64,000 bases of DNA from Drosophila pseudoobscura (GCF_009870125.1 NC_046681.1:3596001-3660000); one strand, 5' to 3'; counted from the stretch's first letter, positions 24,936-37,554 are shown. Translations and numbers: made by a program. Notes: a model not told the origin generated them from the sequence alone.

Positions 24936-25440
24936 ATCGTTTCCGACCCCATAAAGTATATATATTCTTGATCAGCATCAATAGCCGAGTCGATTAAGCC
25001 CTGTCTGTCTGTCCGTCCGTCCGTCCGTCCCCTTCAGCACCTAGTGCTCAAAGACTATAAGAGCTAGAGCAACAAAAAAAGTCGAAAATCTGGGGCATCC
25101 ACAAATCTCAGAGACTATTAAGGCTAGAGTAACCAAATTTAGTATTCGCACTCCTGTTAGATCTCACTATAAAACGTATATCTCAAAATTTCACCCCACC
25201 CCCTTCCGCCCACAGAAAGGACGAAAATCTGTTGCATCCACAATATTGCAGATTCGAGAGAACTAAAAACGCAGAATCATAGATAATGACCATATCTCCC
25301 AGATTGCTGAATCTGGATCAGATCAGATATTTTTTATAGCCAAAGGAACAAATCAATTTGCACTGGCTACGCAGCGCCCGACGTCACGCTCAGACTGATT
25401 TTCTGTCTCTCTCGCACGCACTCCTTGTCGTGTCGTTTAA
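24936..25440. repeat. Drosophila interspersed repeat with GTCC run
   Basis: Contains the phrase GACCCCATAAAGTATATATA, then TCTTGATCAGCATCAATAGCC, a (GTCC)n run at about 25013-25033 and several CTATAAGAGCTAGAG-like blocks. Stretches of this kind recur across Drosophila genomes as fragments of mobile elements. I cannot name the family from sequence alone. Confidence 0.6.
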
Positions 25441-26530
25441 TATTAGCAGCGTCTGCCGGAAGAGAGCCATACTGACTTAGTATCGGGTATAACTGTAGAG
25501 TTGCGGTGTCCGCAGAAGCTCACAACGTTCCCCCTCGTTTTTTGTGTTAATGAGTATCCGAGCTGGTCCCTCAGCTTAATTGGTAGGCGGCGCCACGGAG
25601 TGTTCACGCGCCATTCCTGGTGGGACGATTCGACTAGGTCGTCTCTGAGCGTTTCTTTGTTTGAATTAAATTCTAACGACACTCCGCCATAATGGATCGT
25701 GGCAGCGCTTATGAATTTATCATAAGTTCACGTGACAAGATATTTTTTAAATGTGTTTGAACAAATATGTCACCAGGGATCAAGCTAGCGAAGACTTAGA
25801 TACATATTGAATGGAGGAACATTGGGAGGAACGGAGGCCAGCACAGCCTTGTGAAAGTCGTAGGTGATGTATCGATGGTACTGCCTGGTACGGCGGTGCA
25901 GTTCGGCAACAGTGCCGGACAGAATAATGGGTTGGGTTCAGTTTTCTGGCTGGTTTAAGTAGAGTTCGTCGCCTGGAAGCAGGCTGCACCAATGTGGTTC
26001 CAAAAGCACTGCGCTGCCAAGAGTACTTTAAGAGGTCTTTCCAACGTTTTTTAATTAATTGAAACTGAGTATATGTTAATATTATTAATAAAACAAGCTA
26101 TTAAACGATCGCATTTCTCTTCTACCGTCATCGTATTCTCCAAATCCAGATGCCCATGCTCATCAAGATGATTTTCTTGTGCTTTTCCGGCAGCATAGCA
26201 AAAGCCAGAGATCTATGATTGCCTTAATCAGATTGATGGCCCACAGATCAGCAATATTCCGCTTCAGATCGTCGGTCTATATCTTGTATATAATAAGAAA
26301 ATTGCACTCTTTTCGAAGACACCACTTTTCCTTATCAGCGATCTTTTATTTTTCAAGTATGTCGTCATTGTTTGTCCAGCAAGGTATCACGTCCTAAGAC
26401 AGTGTCGTCACTATTTTTCGAAAGACGGACCTTGGCAGAGTGACTATGCAATCTTGCGGCTGCTCAACCTGCCGAAACCTACACATGCGCCGAAAGGACA
26501 ACATACTCCGGCGGCAAAACGTGGCTGAAA
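25441..26530. other. Gene-free repetitive-looking DNA
   Basis: Includes ACGACACTCCGCCATAATGG followed by ATCGTGGCAGCG near 25678-25708, which resembles an LTR end with a primer binding site, but no matching second LTR or coding region was found. Otherwise nothing is supported. Confidence 0.25.
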
Positions 26531-26537
26531 AAGGTTG

Positions 26538-26583
26538 AGTGGGCTTCGAAGGTGCCCTTTCGACAACACCTTCGAAGCCCACT
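26538..26583. repeat. Perfect 17-bp inverted repeat (hairpin)
   Basis: AGTGGGCTTCGAAGGTG at 26538-26554 is exactly complementary to CACCTTCGAAGCCCACT at 26567-26583, with a 12-base loop. Nothing around it is coding. It could be a foldback, the remains of a mobile element end, or a duplication-inversion at a break. Confidence 0.8.
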
Positions 26584-26759
26584 GGCTCCTCAGCCAAAGA
26601 GGCAACGCACGCAGGAGACTCCTGGGCCGGCACCGAGCTTTTGGAGAAGCAGCCCGGAACGTCTGCAAAGATATGGGAAGGTACCAGGGCTGGATCAATA
26701 TTATAGCCTGCTGTAGAAAGGAGGAGTCCCAACACATTCTACTAGACACGCATTTCCTA

Positions 26760-27060
26760 AGATAGGGATCGGTAACCTCGATGGATCACATCCTCACAAA
26801 ACTGAACATAAGCTAAAGAGCTTCAAACCGCTCAAATCGTCAGGCCCGGACCAGGTAATTCCGGCCCAACTTAAGAAGGCCGGGAAAACGGCTATCAACT
26901 GGCCACAATGTATGTTCAGGAAGATACTGGCTGTGGGCACAATCCCCCAAGCAATCTCTTAAGCAAAAGACTTTAGACTTAAGACCATCTGGAATGCTGA
27001 CATTAAATCTCAGAACGCAGGAAAGGAAAGATCCCAAGCTGTATCGCAACGGGGCGAAAC
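26760..27060 (+). mobile_element. Short reverse transcriptase fragment of another non-LTR element
   Basis: Frame translation gives KLKSFKPLKSSGPDQVIPAQL and GTIPQAIS, which resemble the segment of non-LTR reverse transcriptases where P-x-K-SPGPDGI...P is found. The palm motif (YADD) is absent and the frame has stops. It is different from the LINE at 2808-6175. Confidence 0.45.
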
Positions 27061-27779
27061 TGGTCTAAGTGTGGCAGCCAAATCTACCTACCTAACGTTC
27101 ATAAGGCTTTTAAGACATTTGTCGATGGACAAGGGCAACCTTGGAGATCAAGCTCCAGCCGATGAAGCTGCAGTGGGATTAATTAATTATTAGTTATTAA
27201 GTAATCGAGTAATTTAATTTATTTTTAGCAGTTCGCAATCATCACAGAAGCAAGACGTGAGCCCACAAACACACCGACTAACTAATTGTCGGACTAATTT
27301 TAGATGACGAAAAACAAGGGATCGACATTAAATTGGGCCAAATAGAAAGCGATATAAAAACACATTTCTACCAATCACACAATTCAATAAGGTTAGAGAA
27401 ACGGCGTGAAATTTGCGGAAAAAGGAAAGCAATTTTTTTATTTTAACAGAAAAACTATACATTTCGAAGGAACTCGGGATCCAGCTCACAATGGGCGCTG
27501 TTATTCATTCACATGAAAAGGAAATTATTAACATAATAAGCAATTGTAATTTAAAAGAAAATATATATGTATATATCGAAGGAGCTCGAAAGCCAACTAA
27601 CTACAGAAATAATCATTTTCTCGACCGAAAATGTTGGAGATTTCATGGATCTGAACAGCGGGCGCTCTAAAAAAATATACTTTGGTTTTATGAATTGTAT
27701 ACTCATTCAGGCTGAGCCCAAATGAAAAACCATTATTTAAAATTATAGAAAATAAACATGTACGCACACATATGTACGT
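27061..27779. other. Gene-free AT-rich DNA
   Basis: One open frame at 27413-27670 (85 codons) has no recognisable similarity. No other structure found. Confidence 0.25.
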
Positions 27780-27926
27780 GGACGTTGACATGCAATGACT
27801 GCATCTTTCAAGAGGCGATGCAATTACTGCGCCGTCAAGTGGCCCGTGTAAAAATACCAATACAATTACTAATTACTAGAAAGGTGTGTAAGGATTAGTA
27901 ATTTAATAAGAGGAAGAGAATTAGTG
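27780..27926 (-). mobile_element. 3' end of the LINE, minus-strand copy
   Basis: The reverse complement matches the 3' end of the LINE at 5815-5890 (CTTATTAAATTACTAATCC, CTAGTAATTAGTAATTGTA) and then, after a deletion of about 200 bases, its terminal tail (TTGACGG.GCAGTAA.TGCATCGCC, CATTGCATGTCAACGTCC). Severely truncated. Confidence 0.8.
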
Positions 27927-28310
27927 GTGGACCCTTGCCCACTTCCGTACTTGCAGGCTCTGTGCCACCAACTTGCAAACCCGGCCCCGGTCGCGGCCCG
28001 CCCTTCATACCGCGCTCAGAGCCATACGCATCACTGTCGCCAAAAGGCCAGAATGGCAACCGATACAACAACAACAGCAACAGTGGTAATGCCAACAACA
28101 AAGGCCAACAGTAGAATAATTGGGGCGGAATAGTGCGCCGGCAACGCCGAGAAGCAAGGCGACCAGCCGAGGGGAGGCATACAGAGGCAGTACAGAGGAA
28201 GGCGCAACGTACAGCATATCAAGGCGGAAACGCGGGTAGCGCTATGACCAGAGACCTCGCACAGCGGTCAGGGTCGGGCCGTGGAGCAGCAGGAGCAGCA
28301 GCGCCCTGGA
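27927..28310. other. GC-rich segment of unknown origin between two LINE pieces
   Basis: Unlike its AT-rich surroundings. Plus-strand translation gives GPGRGPPFIPRSEPYAS, then an Asn-rich run and RGGIQRQYRGRRNVQ in a shifted frame, as if derived from a low-complexity RNA-binding-type protein. No intact frame; origin not identified. Confidence 0.4.
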
Positions 28311-29065
28311 TTTCTAGCTATCTTTGTTCCAAGTCTCAAAGAGTCCTCTTCAAAAACTCCCTCTCTTCACCAGTAAAGATTTCTTCGGCAGTACCACAGG
28401 GCAGCCATCTAGACCCCTTACTCTTCACACTCTTTATTAATGACTTGCCTTAGGTATTAACATACTCTCGAGTACTTATGTATGCGGATGATGTTAAACT
28501 CTGTGTCCAGTACAAGGACATTTCATTTCATTCTCGCTTGCAATCCGATCCGACTTTCAGTCCTGTTGTTGTGCAAATTTGTTACACCTTAATGATCTAG
28601 CCCCTTGTTTGCTCCCTATACTCTTCTCTTGGGAGAATTACCCTGGTGGCTGATGTATTAGATGTCAAGCTATAGTAAATAAGACCATGGGCGCGCTTGG
28701 TTTATAAAGAGGGTTTACAAAAGGAGTTTGACGACCAATATACATATAACAAAGACTCTTGCTACCTCGCTAGGAACAGTCCAGAAAAGCTTCTTACTTT
28801 TTGCTCTGCGGGGCCTTAACAGAGATGCCGCTGTGAGAATTCCATCTTACTGTAGTATATTGATATTAATAAATTATATTGTATTATTATTATAATAAAT
28901 ATTGATATTAATATCCTTAGATAGTCGTAAAATCATAAAATACGGGGTGTGATTTTTATACACAACTTGAGCAAGGGTGACGTAGATAGCCCTGATTTGT
29001 TCAGATTCACCAGAAACCATATACCGTTGTCCCTTCCACTTCGTAGATCGAACTATTCCTAGCAC
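28311..29065 (+). mobile_element. Reverse transcriptase fragment of the same LINE, plus strand
   Basis: SSYLCSKSQRVLFKNSL, PQGSHLDPLLFTLFIND and, after a stop, LMYADDVKLC are near-identical to the LINE at 4915-5110. It then decays with deletions to about 29065. Orientation is opposite to the 3' end piece at 27780-27926. Confidence 0.85.
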
Positions 29066-30250
29066 AACCTTGTTTCAGCCAAAAACGCGAAATTGCACGA
29101 CCGTTGCCAATGATTAAAGGAAATCTTTGTTTCAAGTACACAAAGATACAAGTCTTAAGTTCATTTAACTCGTAAGAGCATAGATGGACAAACGGACAAT
29201 TCATGTACTATAGGTGCTCAAGGGTTTACCCAGGAATCGGTGTATGTACTTGCATATTATGTATGTACATATGTATATGTACTGCAGAGCCTCTCTCTCT
29301 CACTCCTCTTTCCTCGTATCGCAATGCAAATTCATTAATTGAGAGTACTAATGTAACGGGGTTCAAATAGCCTGTAGAAAAAATCAAATCTATTAATATA
29401 TTTGTGTAATATGTTATTAACATATATTTAAAGTATGTTTTTATATGTGCACTGTACACCTACATACATATATATTCATGCAATTTTTAAAATGTAATAC
29501 CGTACTTCTGGCTGTTACATACTTTTCACCCACACAATATACCCTATTATTTCTTTGAGTCCCTCGCAAAAACACCTTCAACCAACTAATGAAACACACA
29601 CACAATAAAACACAATGTGCGCGCCAGCGATCAACACATACACATACATGTACGAAGAAAAAATGGTAGACATCAGAGAGAGAGAGAGAAAAGAAGGAAG
29701 CACATAAGAAGCAGCGCAATCAAGAGAGACCCAAGGTGGATGGGGTGAAAATGATTTAATTAAAAGGTGTTCAGACGATTTATACTAATCGTACGAACAG
29801 AGCTAAGCAAATAGTGGGCCATGAGGCGCTAAGATTTTAAGGGGAAATGGCACTGCTGACCTTAATAGATATACAACAGGCAGTCGGATGTACATACATA
29901 TCTAGGAATAAGAATAAAATGTATGATAGGGTAATAACAAATTGGGTATCGGCAGGCCTAAATAAACATTAAAAACTTTATATAAGCCGCACCTTTTGAC
30001 AAAATAAAACTAGTATGCACCGAAGCCTTCATAGCTGAATACTTAATTGGTTGGAATTTCTTCCTCCGGTAAAAATAGCTCTGGTCTTTTGGGATCGACT
30101 TACACCCGGTTAGGAAAGGGTTGCAGCTCCGGTAGGCCGATATAAGCCACCGTCCGCAAATACCCTAGCCCTAAGTACGCACTGCGCTAGGCGGCTTACA
30201 GAGGCTGCGAAATAAATAACACTGACCACTATCCACTGTCTGACCACCCT
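29066..30250. other. Gene-free DNA with simple repeats
   Basis: Holds TACATATG-type runs near 29255, CACACACA at 29597-29605, an AGAG run at 29676-29689 and no supported gene. Confidence 0.35.
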
Positions 30251-30259
30251 GCACTTTAC

Positions 30260-30860
30260 TGTAATGTCAAGTAGCTTTTCTTGGCTCCTCTCTGAGAGAA
30301 TTATAACTGTTCTTATTACTTTAGGCAATTTGGCGGAAGAAGAGCGAAATGCAGCACCAACAAAAATAGTACTAATAACTTTTTTATGTAAGAGCTTTAA
30401 GCCGGCTTTAATATCGGCAATCAAGAGCATACTTGATAGACAATAAACCGAGTGTTCGTAACCCACGAAAAGTTCCTGCAAAACAGCACCTTAAATGGCC
30501 CAAGAAAAAATGGAGAAACATACTGTGGTCTGATGAAAGTAAAATTGTTTTGTTTGGCGGACAGAGCTCTGGCGGACGGCAGAGACCATCAAATACTTAA
30601 TACCACCCCAGGTTCACGTGTTAAACCATTAAACATGAATGTTACCATCATGGTATGGATTGGCCCGCTCAGTCCACAGATCTAAACCCTATAGAAAATC
30701 TTTGGACAAATGTCAAAAAAGGTGATTCCAATTCGAAACCGAAAATTAACAAAGATCTTTGGGCTGCCGTGCAGTGTTTTTGGAACAATATCCCCAAGCA
30801 AAGATGCGAGAATTTGGTGGACTCAAGGCCGAGACGTTGTGCAGCTGTTCTTGTTTAATT
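30260..30860 (+). mobile_element. Decayed Tc1/mariner-type transposase
   Basis: In shifting frames the plus strand gives RKVPAKQHLKWPKKKW, ILWSDESKIVLFGG, then WPAQSTDLNPIENLWTNVKK and QRCENLVDSRPRRCAAVL. These are the hallmark segments of Tc1 transposases, including the D of WSDES and the DLNPIEN box with the last catalytic D/E. Middle parts are missing and the frame is broken. Terminal inverted repeats were not found. Confidence 0.8.
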
Positions 30861-31239
30861 TACTACGAAATATTAATTTAAATAACATATTTCAATACAA
30901 ATTTTGGAAAATTTCTGTGTATTTTTAGTTTTTAGATTTGTGTTTACAAAAAAATATATTTATTCTTGGTGTTGCCCAAATTTCTGATTTAATCATTTTC
31001 TTTTTAAATATTTTCATTTGGAGCTTTCAAGTCATACCCATTCATTACAACCATGGTTTAATCCATCAATATAGACACATTATCCCCATGGTGCTATTTT
31101 TTTCGACGCAGATGGTCGTAGGGGTTCGAGGTAATATCCCGAATAGGTCGAACCCTGCTCTGGGGTTTTTACAATGAATTACCCCCACAAAAATGGTGCA
31201 GGTAAAAATGATTATTTCTTAGTTACATACATTGATTGT
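30861..31239. other. AT-rich spacer
   Basis: Nothing supported. Confidence 0.25.
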
Positions 31240-33340
31240 TGTTTTTATTTTCATTGTTTCCTAATAAGATCCGCAACGTCCAGGACCTCCACCAGAACCT
31301 GGGTGAAAATTCCGGAGTGCAGCGTATCGTTCGTGTGACAATGGTCTTATTGTGTCAGGAAGACACCAAGATCATCGAAAATCAAATCAACAATCAGAAA
31401 CAACTCTTTGTTCCGCAGCCAGCATTATGGACGACACCAGCGCCAGCAATAGTACCGGTGCACCGGTGGCAGTATCCAACGTGATACCGCCAGGCCCGGA
31501 TCAACACTCAGCGGGGCAACCATCAATTTGGAGCCATTCTTTTTATTCCACGCCCTTTTCTTCTTGAAATTTTACTTGAAAAAACAAACATAACTTTTCA
31601 AAACATTTGTGTTTTTAATTTATTTTAAATTTTAAACATGTTGTTTCCTAAATTTTTGTTCGTCAATTCCGTCTATTTTTTTATCAAAAGGTTCTTTACT
31701 ACAACTGATTCAATGCATGATTCAGCCAACATGTCTAGGCACTCTTGCCGCATTGTAGCTCTTTCAACAACTCCTGTTCGTTGTTTGACTTTTTTACATC
31801 GGTGTATCTGGAGTTCACGTAGGACTTCATCACTTAGAGAAAAGTTAATTCGAAATGCATATCTTTCCGAAACATTTGGGCGTATTATTTCGGTGTAAAG
31901 ATTGTCGATGATTACCAGAAACCTTTTACTCTGAAATTATCGGGAGGTGAATATTCTACTTCTGGAGCATTTCCGTCGTTACGTGCAACGATTTCTGCAT
32001 AGCCTTTCCTCGAAACCATAGAATTTTTCACAGAACGATCACAAGTTCTCTTCTAATTTACATGAATGTATTTAACTGAAGGTGAAAATACAAAAATTTG
32101 AAATAACAAAAATGTCCAGGAACTAGAAGATATAAGATGTTCTAATTTCTGAGAACCGCCAATTCTTGCACAGAACGTGCAATCTTTGAATAGGGGACCC
32201 CAGGCTGAACTAGCTGACACTCTTGTAATTTGAAGCTAGTGTCGCGCCCATAACCCATGTTGCTGATCTGCATGTGTATCCTCTCTAAGCTGCTGTGTAG
32301 ACTCAAAAGTAAAAAACGAGTCGCGGGTATTGACCTTTCATTCCCAGCTTAGTGTGGAGAATCGCATGAAGGATCGCCAGCGTCGGGAAGACCATATGCC
32401 GCCCTGTTCAACCTCGACTCTAGTGAGAACAACTGCTGTGCGACCGGCAACGGAAACAGCCACCGTCGACAAGGATCGACTTGAGGAAGACGGTCCCGAA
32501 AGTTGCGTGGATAAGTCACATATGCAATGGCAGCCTAAGTAGCGATTTAATTTAGACAATGCAGGGCAATGAAACTAAGAAAGATTGTGATTTCTCCTAT
32601 GACCTCGAGGGACAGGTCCTGGTCAGCAACTATGGAAGCACTCAGGATTATAACAGTCATGGCGCCGGCATCAAAATTACAACTCCCTCGAACAGCTCCT
32701 CCTTCCAAAAGACCCAGTCGACGAATTTTGGCGACGTGAACTTCCCGGTGAAAGTTCCCAATAAGTTGGCACAGGAGATGCCACCGCCAAAACGCGCTGG
32801 TATAACGAACTCCGGTCTTCGGGCGGGAGATGGTCAGTCAACGTTCCATGCAAGAGTTTGATGCAGATTTGGAAGCGCTTGGCAATAAACTTACTGCAGA
32901 GCATGGAGTGTTCTTGGATACCGAGCATCAGCAGATACCTAAGATCAGATTGGCTCCCAAATCTGCTTCAAATTCTTGCAGAGGGTGCAGAAAGCGGAGA
33001 AGAAGCTATGTAAAGATAAAAGACCGGAGCTGGAACAGCGCGCTATGATCGTATGGCCTTAGAAGATCAGCGACCTGAAGACCCTGGTGGAGGACATTTG
33101 GGTGGCCAATGCCGCTATATCCGAAACTACTGCAGAGCTGTTCAAGGTGCTGGAGGTGCTCCAGGGAGAGAAGAGCGAAAAAAATCCCATCTTCAAGCTG
33201 TTCACAATGGCGATTTGGTGCTGTTTTATAATCCACAAAGGAAGAGAGGATTATCCTCGAGGCTACAGGCAATCATAAAACAAATCAAAGATGTGGTGTA
33301 TCGCATAAAAAAAAAACCAACCGAAGAGTGAAACTAAACG
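31240..33340 (+). pseudogene. Decayed gene with coiled-coil segment, identity uncertain
   Basis: Three stretches with gene-like composition: 31257-31500 (IRNVQDLHQNLGENSGVQRI), 32330-32860 (FSYDLEGQVLVSNYGS, MPPPKRAGITNSGLR) and 32830-33331 (SQRSMQEFDADLEALGNKL, then LKTLVEDIWVANAAISETT and ELFKVLEVLQGEKSEKN). The last reads as a coiled coil and is interrupted by an in-frame TAG near 33059. AATAAA at 33498 follows. The arrangement of a Ser/Gly-rich part before a coiled coil recalls FG nucleoporins such as Nup214, but this is a weak resemblance and not a call. The middle gap (31570-32330) is AT-rich and may be an insertion. Given the stops and gaps, it is probably dead. Confidence 0.4.
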
Positions 33341-33796
33341 TGACTAAAGGAGACTTGGGACTTGTTCGGGACGAACAAGATTAGGCGTAGGTAACGAATG
33401 AAGGTTGAGTAGGATGACTATTGTTGTCTTGCCGGATTATATCAGAAATATGCAGTCTTGCAGTTGTTTGGAACAACACGTAAAGTTCCCAATCTAATAA
33501 AGTCTTTATGTATGGTGAATGTAAGTACTCTCTTTTTTATATTCTCAACCCGGAAAATACGAACCGTATAAAAGTAACAATATGTATCTTTGGAGTTTGT
33601 TGTTGCAACAAAAGGTTCCCTTTTTTTAGCAAATAGTTGGGAATTGGCTTACAATTTATGAAAGATGAAATAAAAATGAAAAAATGTAATGCTCCGTCGC
33701 AACATTATAAACTAATTCTTAATGAAAAAATCCTGAGTTCTGAATTGAATTGATTTCCATTGCTCGGTGGATAACAGATAACACTGAAGTGGGACA
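33341..33796. other. Intergenic before PolG1
   Basis: AT-rich; probable 3' flank of PolG1 (minus strand). No gene. Confidence 0.3.
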
Positions 33797-36700
33797 CTAC
33801 TGCTGTTTCTGCTGCCTGATCCATGGCCATTGACTCACATCACTGCCACCGGCCTTGTTAATGGCCTCTGTTACGCTTAAACTCTGGCCCGGTTGGATGC
33901 CATACCCGATGCGCAGGCCATGCGGATTGGAAGGAGTTTGGCAATCCATGGTGCACTCCTTCCGGAGCACCGTGTCCACCTCTACCGAGGCGAAGAAGGC
34001 CACGGACATGGGCAGATCGTTGAGGCCGATGCGGGACACACAGTAGGAGCGAGTGAGCAGATTAGTGATATGCATGGCCAGGGCCGCCTTGGCAGCCATG
34101 TCCTCCTGCACCAGATATCGAAGCTCGTCGTGGAAGCTGAGGCAGAAGCGGACGTGTGGTCCCATCAGCCAGCGCATGCTGACGAGCATCAGGTGGAGAA
34201 AGTCGACGGCACCACTCTGCACCACCCAATTGATGCGGGTGGGCAGAAAGCGCTGCTCCTGCTCTGGCCCGCCGTCCGACTCGAGCGCACGACTAAGTCG
34301 GCCGCCGAGAAAGGGAGTCTTCGGTTGAGCTCCCGTGGCAATCTCCTCCAGACGATTGAACATGGCACTCTCTGTGCCCCCCTGCCAGTTTGGACGGTGG
34401 AAGACCTCGCCCAAGGTCCGATTTCGCTGCAGGGCCAAACGAGAGGCCTCATAGCCGCTGTATCTGGGGGGGAAGGGTTAACTGTTAACAGGAGGATCAT
34501 CGGTTCGCTGGTATTTTAGTTCTTACGCTTTGTCCTCTAATTCGTCGTGGAACTCCTCGCGGAGACGATACACTCGCTTGCCTTTGGTGATGGCGAACAT
34601 TTTCATGGCCTTAGCCTTGGCCTCCGATGCACTGAACGTGGGATTGAACTGACGGAGCAGGGTCTCGGCAAACTGCTGACCAGCTCCATAGATCCTCGCA
34701 TAGTTGATCACCTTGGCGTGGTCACGGGAGATGCCCACGGCCTTGGCGGTGATGGAGTGCATATCGCTGCCATTCGCCTTGCTGCCGCTCAGCGTCATCC
34801 AGCCCAGGGGCGTCGCTCCGTGCTGCCCGCAGGCGTAGGCATCGCCCAGCACAGAGGCTATCCAAAGCTCCTGCGAGTCGACATCGGCGCCCACCAACCT
34901 GTATCCCGGTGGGGCCTGCACCATTGAACGGAGCTCCGATCCCAGGCGATTCGGACGCGAATTGGAGGCCGTCATCCAGGTGGGCTCCATGGCACGTCGG
35001 GTCAGGGTCCCGCAGGCCACCACTTGGGGACAAATGGCGCCGTAGGACTTCCCACCATTGCCACCAACTACCAGCTCTGACGGGAGGTACTCCTTCTCCA
35101 GCCAGACCACCATTTGACCCATGATGCGATCTCGGTTATTGCGCCAGTAGGACATCATGCGGGCAATGTCGATGACTCGCGCCGCAGCCTGGCACGAGGG
35201 ATCGCCACTGGTGAGCACATTATCCGAGAATTTATTGAGGAAGTCCTTCGACAGCGGATTTCCCACCCTAAACGACGGGCCGTTCTTGTGCGGCAGCTTC
35301 AGAAAGAAGCAGCAATCGTCCAGCACCTGATTGCACCACACGCCAGAACCTGGAAGTCGTACAGAAATACATTTAAATAAGGACATTCATATGCTTAGTT
35401 AGGTTCAGACGCACCTTGGTACTGGGTCTCTAGGCGCTGCTGTTTCTGAGAGAGCTTCTTGTAGTGCTGCCTCTTTGCCAGATGTTCCTCTAGCTGTCCC
35501 GGCAGCATGGCGAATGCCAGATCGCTCTCCGCCGCGGAGGCGCACTGCCGCGCAAACTCTGGTACGGCACAGCGTTCTAGCAGCTCTTTAATTGGGATTC
35601 GATCCACTCCCGCTGCATCGCTGCGAAAGGGAACCAGGAAGCCCCAGCCGTGTTCCCGCTGGTAGTGAAGGGGATATCCCTCCCAGCAGAGGGAAAGCAG
35701 CTTAGGGGCAATCTGCATACCTGTGCTGATCTCGCTGGCGCCTGGAGTCCACTGTTCATCCTCCTGCTCGCCGTCGTCAGTCTTGTGGCCAGTGGGAGGC
35801 TTACGGCACAGTTTGCGGTACCATTGGGGATAGCCTGGAAGCAGGGGACGTCGAGCCGGGAGCAAGGACCGCTGATCGTATAGGTGCTGGAACTTGGCAT
35901 AGAGGCGCCGCTGCTCAGTGGATAGGTCGGACTCTTCACGCTCCGCACTCGGCAACGGCTTGCGCTTGGGAGGCTGCTTCAGCTTCAGCTGCTGCACTCC
36001 CCAGTCCTCGTCCCAGAGCCAGAGATTGCTGCGATACTGCTCATCGTAGAGCAGGGAGCACGCCTCTTCGGCCCGACGTCCCAAGTGGTACTTCGCCTCG
36101 ATGCTGAGATCCTCGTAGGTCAGCTGGGCCTCGCGTATGTATCTCTCCCAATTCGAATTGACCGGCAGATAGGCAGAGCCCATTTCTAGCATGCCCGCCA
36201 AGGAGGCAGGATGCGGAAAGCGGTCGGCATACATGGGATAGAGCACCCGCAGCACGCGGTGAGTGGCCTCCACATCTCCGGCGCAGTAGTTGACTAGTAA
36301 CTGGAAATTGTGCCGCACCTGATCGAGTGTGCCTTCTACAAAAATATTCCGTGGCTCCTTGGACAGCGCCTCCCCACCGCAGTACAGACGATGGACCTCG
36401 AGGAGACTGTTCAGGGAGCTCTGCTCCAGCCAGCCAAGGTCCTCGGGAGCCGGCTCCTTTTTTGATTTGAGCATTGCCCGCTGGTAGCTGGTCACCCCAC
36501 TGACGCACATGTGCAGCGAAATGGTGTCCACAAAGCGGGTGCCAGAGTCCTCGATCAGATACTGCTCTCTCAGTCTCGCTCTGTCGTAGGAAACGTTATG
36601 GCCCACCACCAGACCGGGTCCCCCAGTTCCCAGGGGTATGAGCTCATCCAGAGTGTAGTGCGGTCGCTCAAAGTCCGCGCCCACATCACAGGGTTCCACT

Positions 36701-37386
36701 TTTGGCACAGCCAAACGATGTTTGGTCAGCTTCGGACTGACCCAGCAGTACCATCTTTTCGTGCTGACTGCGGTGGCCAGAATCGGCGATTGACCGGCAG
36801 AGACGCACACCTCCACATCGAAGACGAGGCCCTTTTCCAGGGGCTGCTTGACGGGTGTGGCTGTGCCATCGTCAGGGTCGTAGGCTGTCCAGCCGGCAAG
36901 AAACGCCCAGCGTTTCGGTCTCGAAGGCAGCTTATGGCAGTCCACCAGGGGCAGCAATAGCTCTTCATAAGGTTCCACCTGTTGCTTGGCTATGCTGTGG
37001 AAGTGCTCTTCAATATTCTGCCCCTGCAACGCGGGCAACTTCAGCTGCACATCCGGTATTGGCGAACTGCTCTCGATGTCGACTCCATGGCGGTGCAGCT
37101 CCACTTTGTACTGCCTGGCGGCGGCTCTCTGCTCCTCCGATGTGTGGCGGGATGTTTGCGGGAATATTTGCCTGTGCAAGTTCTGCGAGATCATCTGAAC
37201 CTTGACGAGGTTCTCCGAGTACTCGGGTGCTGTTTCCTCTTCCACATTTGCATTTTGTGGATGCTGTTTTGCTTTGGCTGCTTTTTGTGGCAGGGGTTTT
37301 ACCTTGCGATATATCTTGACGGTGCTACTGGCATAATGTTCCCGTCTGGGTTTGCTGGCATAGGAACGTATCAGGCGGAGTTGCAT
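33797..37386 (-). CDS. PolG1: Mitochondrial DNA polymerase gamma, catalytic subunit (tamas)
   Basis: Three exons, 37386-35415, 35349-34527 and 34463-33797, in phase with GT-AG introns, 1153 residues, close to the fly protein. It replicates and proofreads mtDNA in the matrix. The N-terminus MQLRLIRSYASKPRR is a basic mitochondrial targeting sequence; I start there although the frame is open to 37758. Family A proofreading motifs: Exo I FDVEV, Exo II GHNVSYDRARL, Exo III YCAGDVEATH. Polymerase motifs: A GADVDSQELWIAS, B RDHAKVINYARIYGAGQ, C LSFHDELRYL. All catalytic acidic residues seen are present. A spacer between the exonuclease and polymerase domains is rich in basic residues (PPKRKPLPSAERE). 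Its accessory partner PolG2 lies 9.6 kb away in the same window. Confidence 0.97.
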
Positions 37387-37523
37387 TATAAACAAATCGT
37401 TTACGTACTGCCAACATAGGCATGCCGAGAGGGAAGAGCGAGCCAGAGAGAGAGAGAGGGAGAGAGAGAGAGAGAGAAGTGGCGGTATGTCAACACTTTT
37501 GCCAAAGTGCCGTAGAGTGGAGA

Positions 37524-37534
37524 TGGTCACACTA
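37524..37534 (+). promoter_or_regulatory. Core promoter motif 1 near the PolG1 start
   Basis: TGGTCACACTA fits the consensus YGGTCACACTR of fly housekeeping promoters exactly. It lies 138 bases upstream of the PolG1 start codon, but in the opposite orientation to that gene. A GA-rich run (AGAG repeats, 37446-37478) sits between them. Confidence 0.5.
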
Positions 37535-37554
37535 TTGGCTTGAAATCCCGCGCC

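Noticed and set aside
25678-25708. LTR end with primer binding site
   Set aside because: No second LTR or gag/pol sequence in the neighbourhood, so it is not reported as an element.
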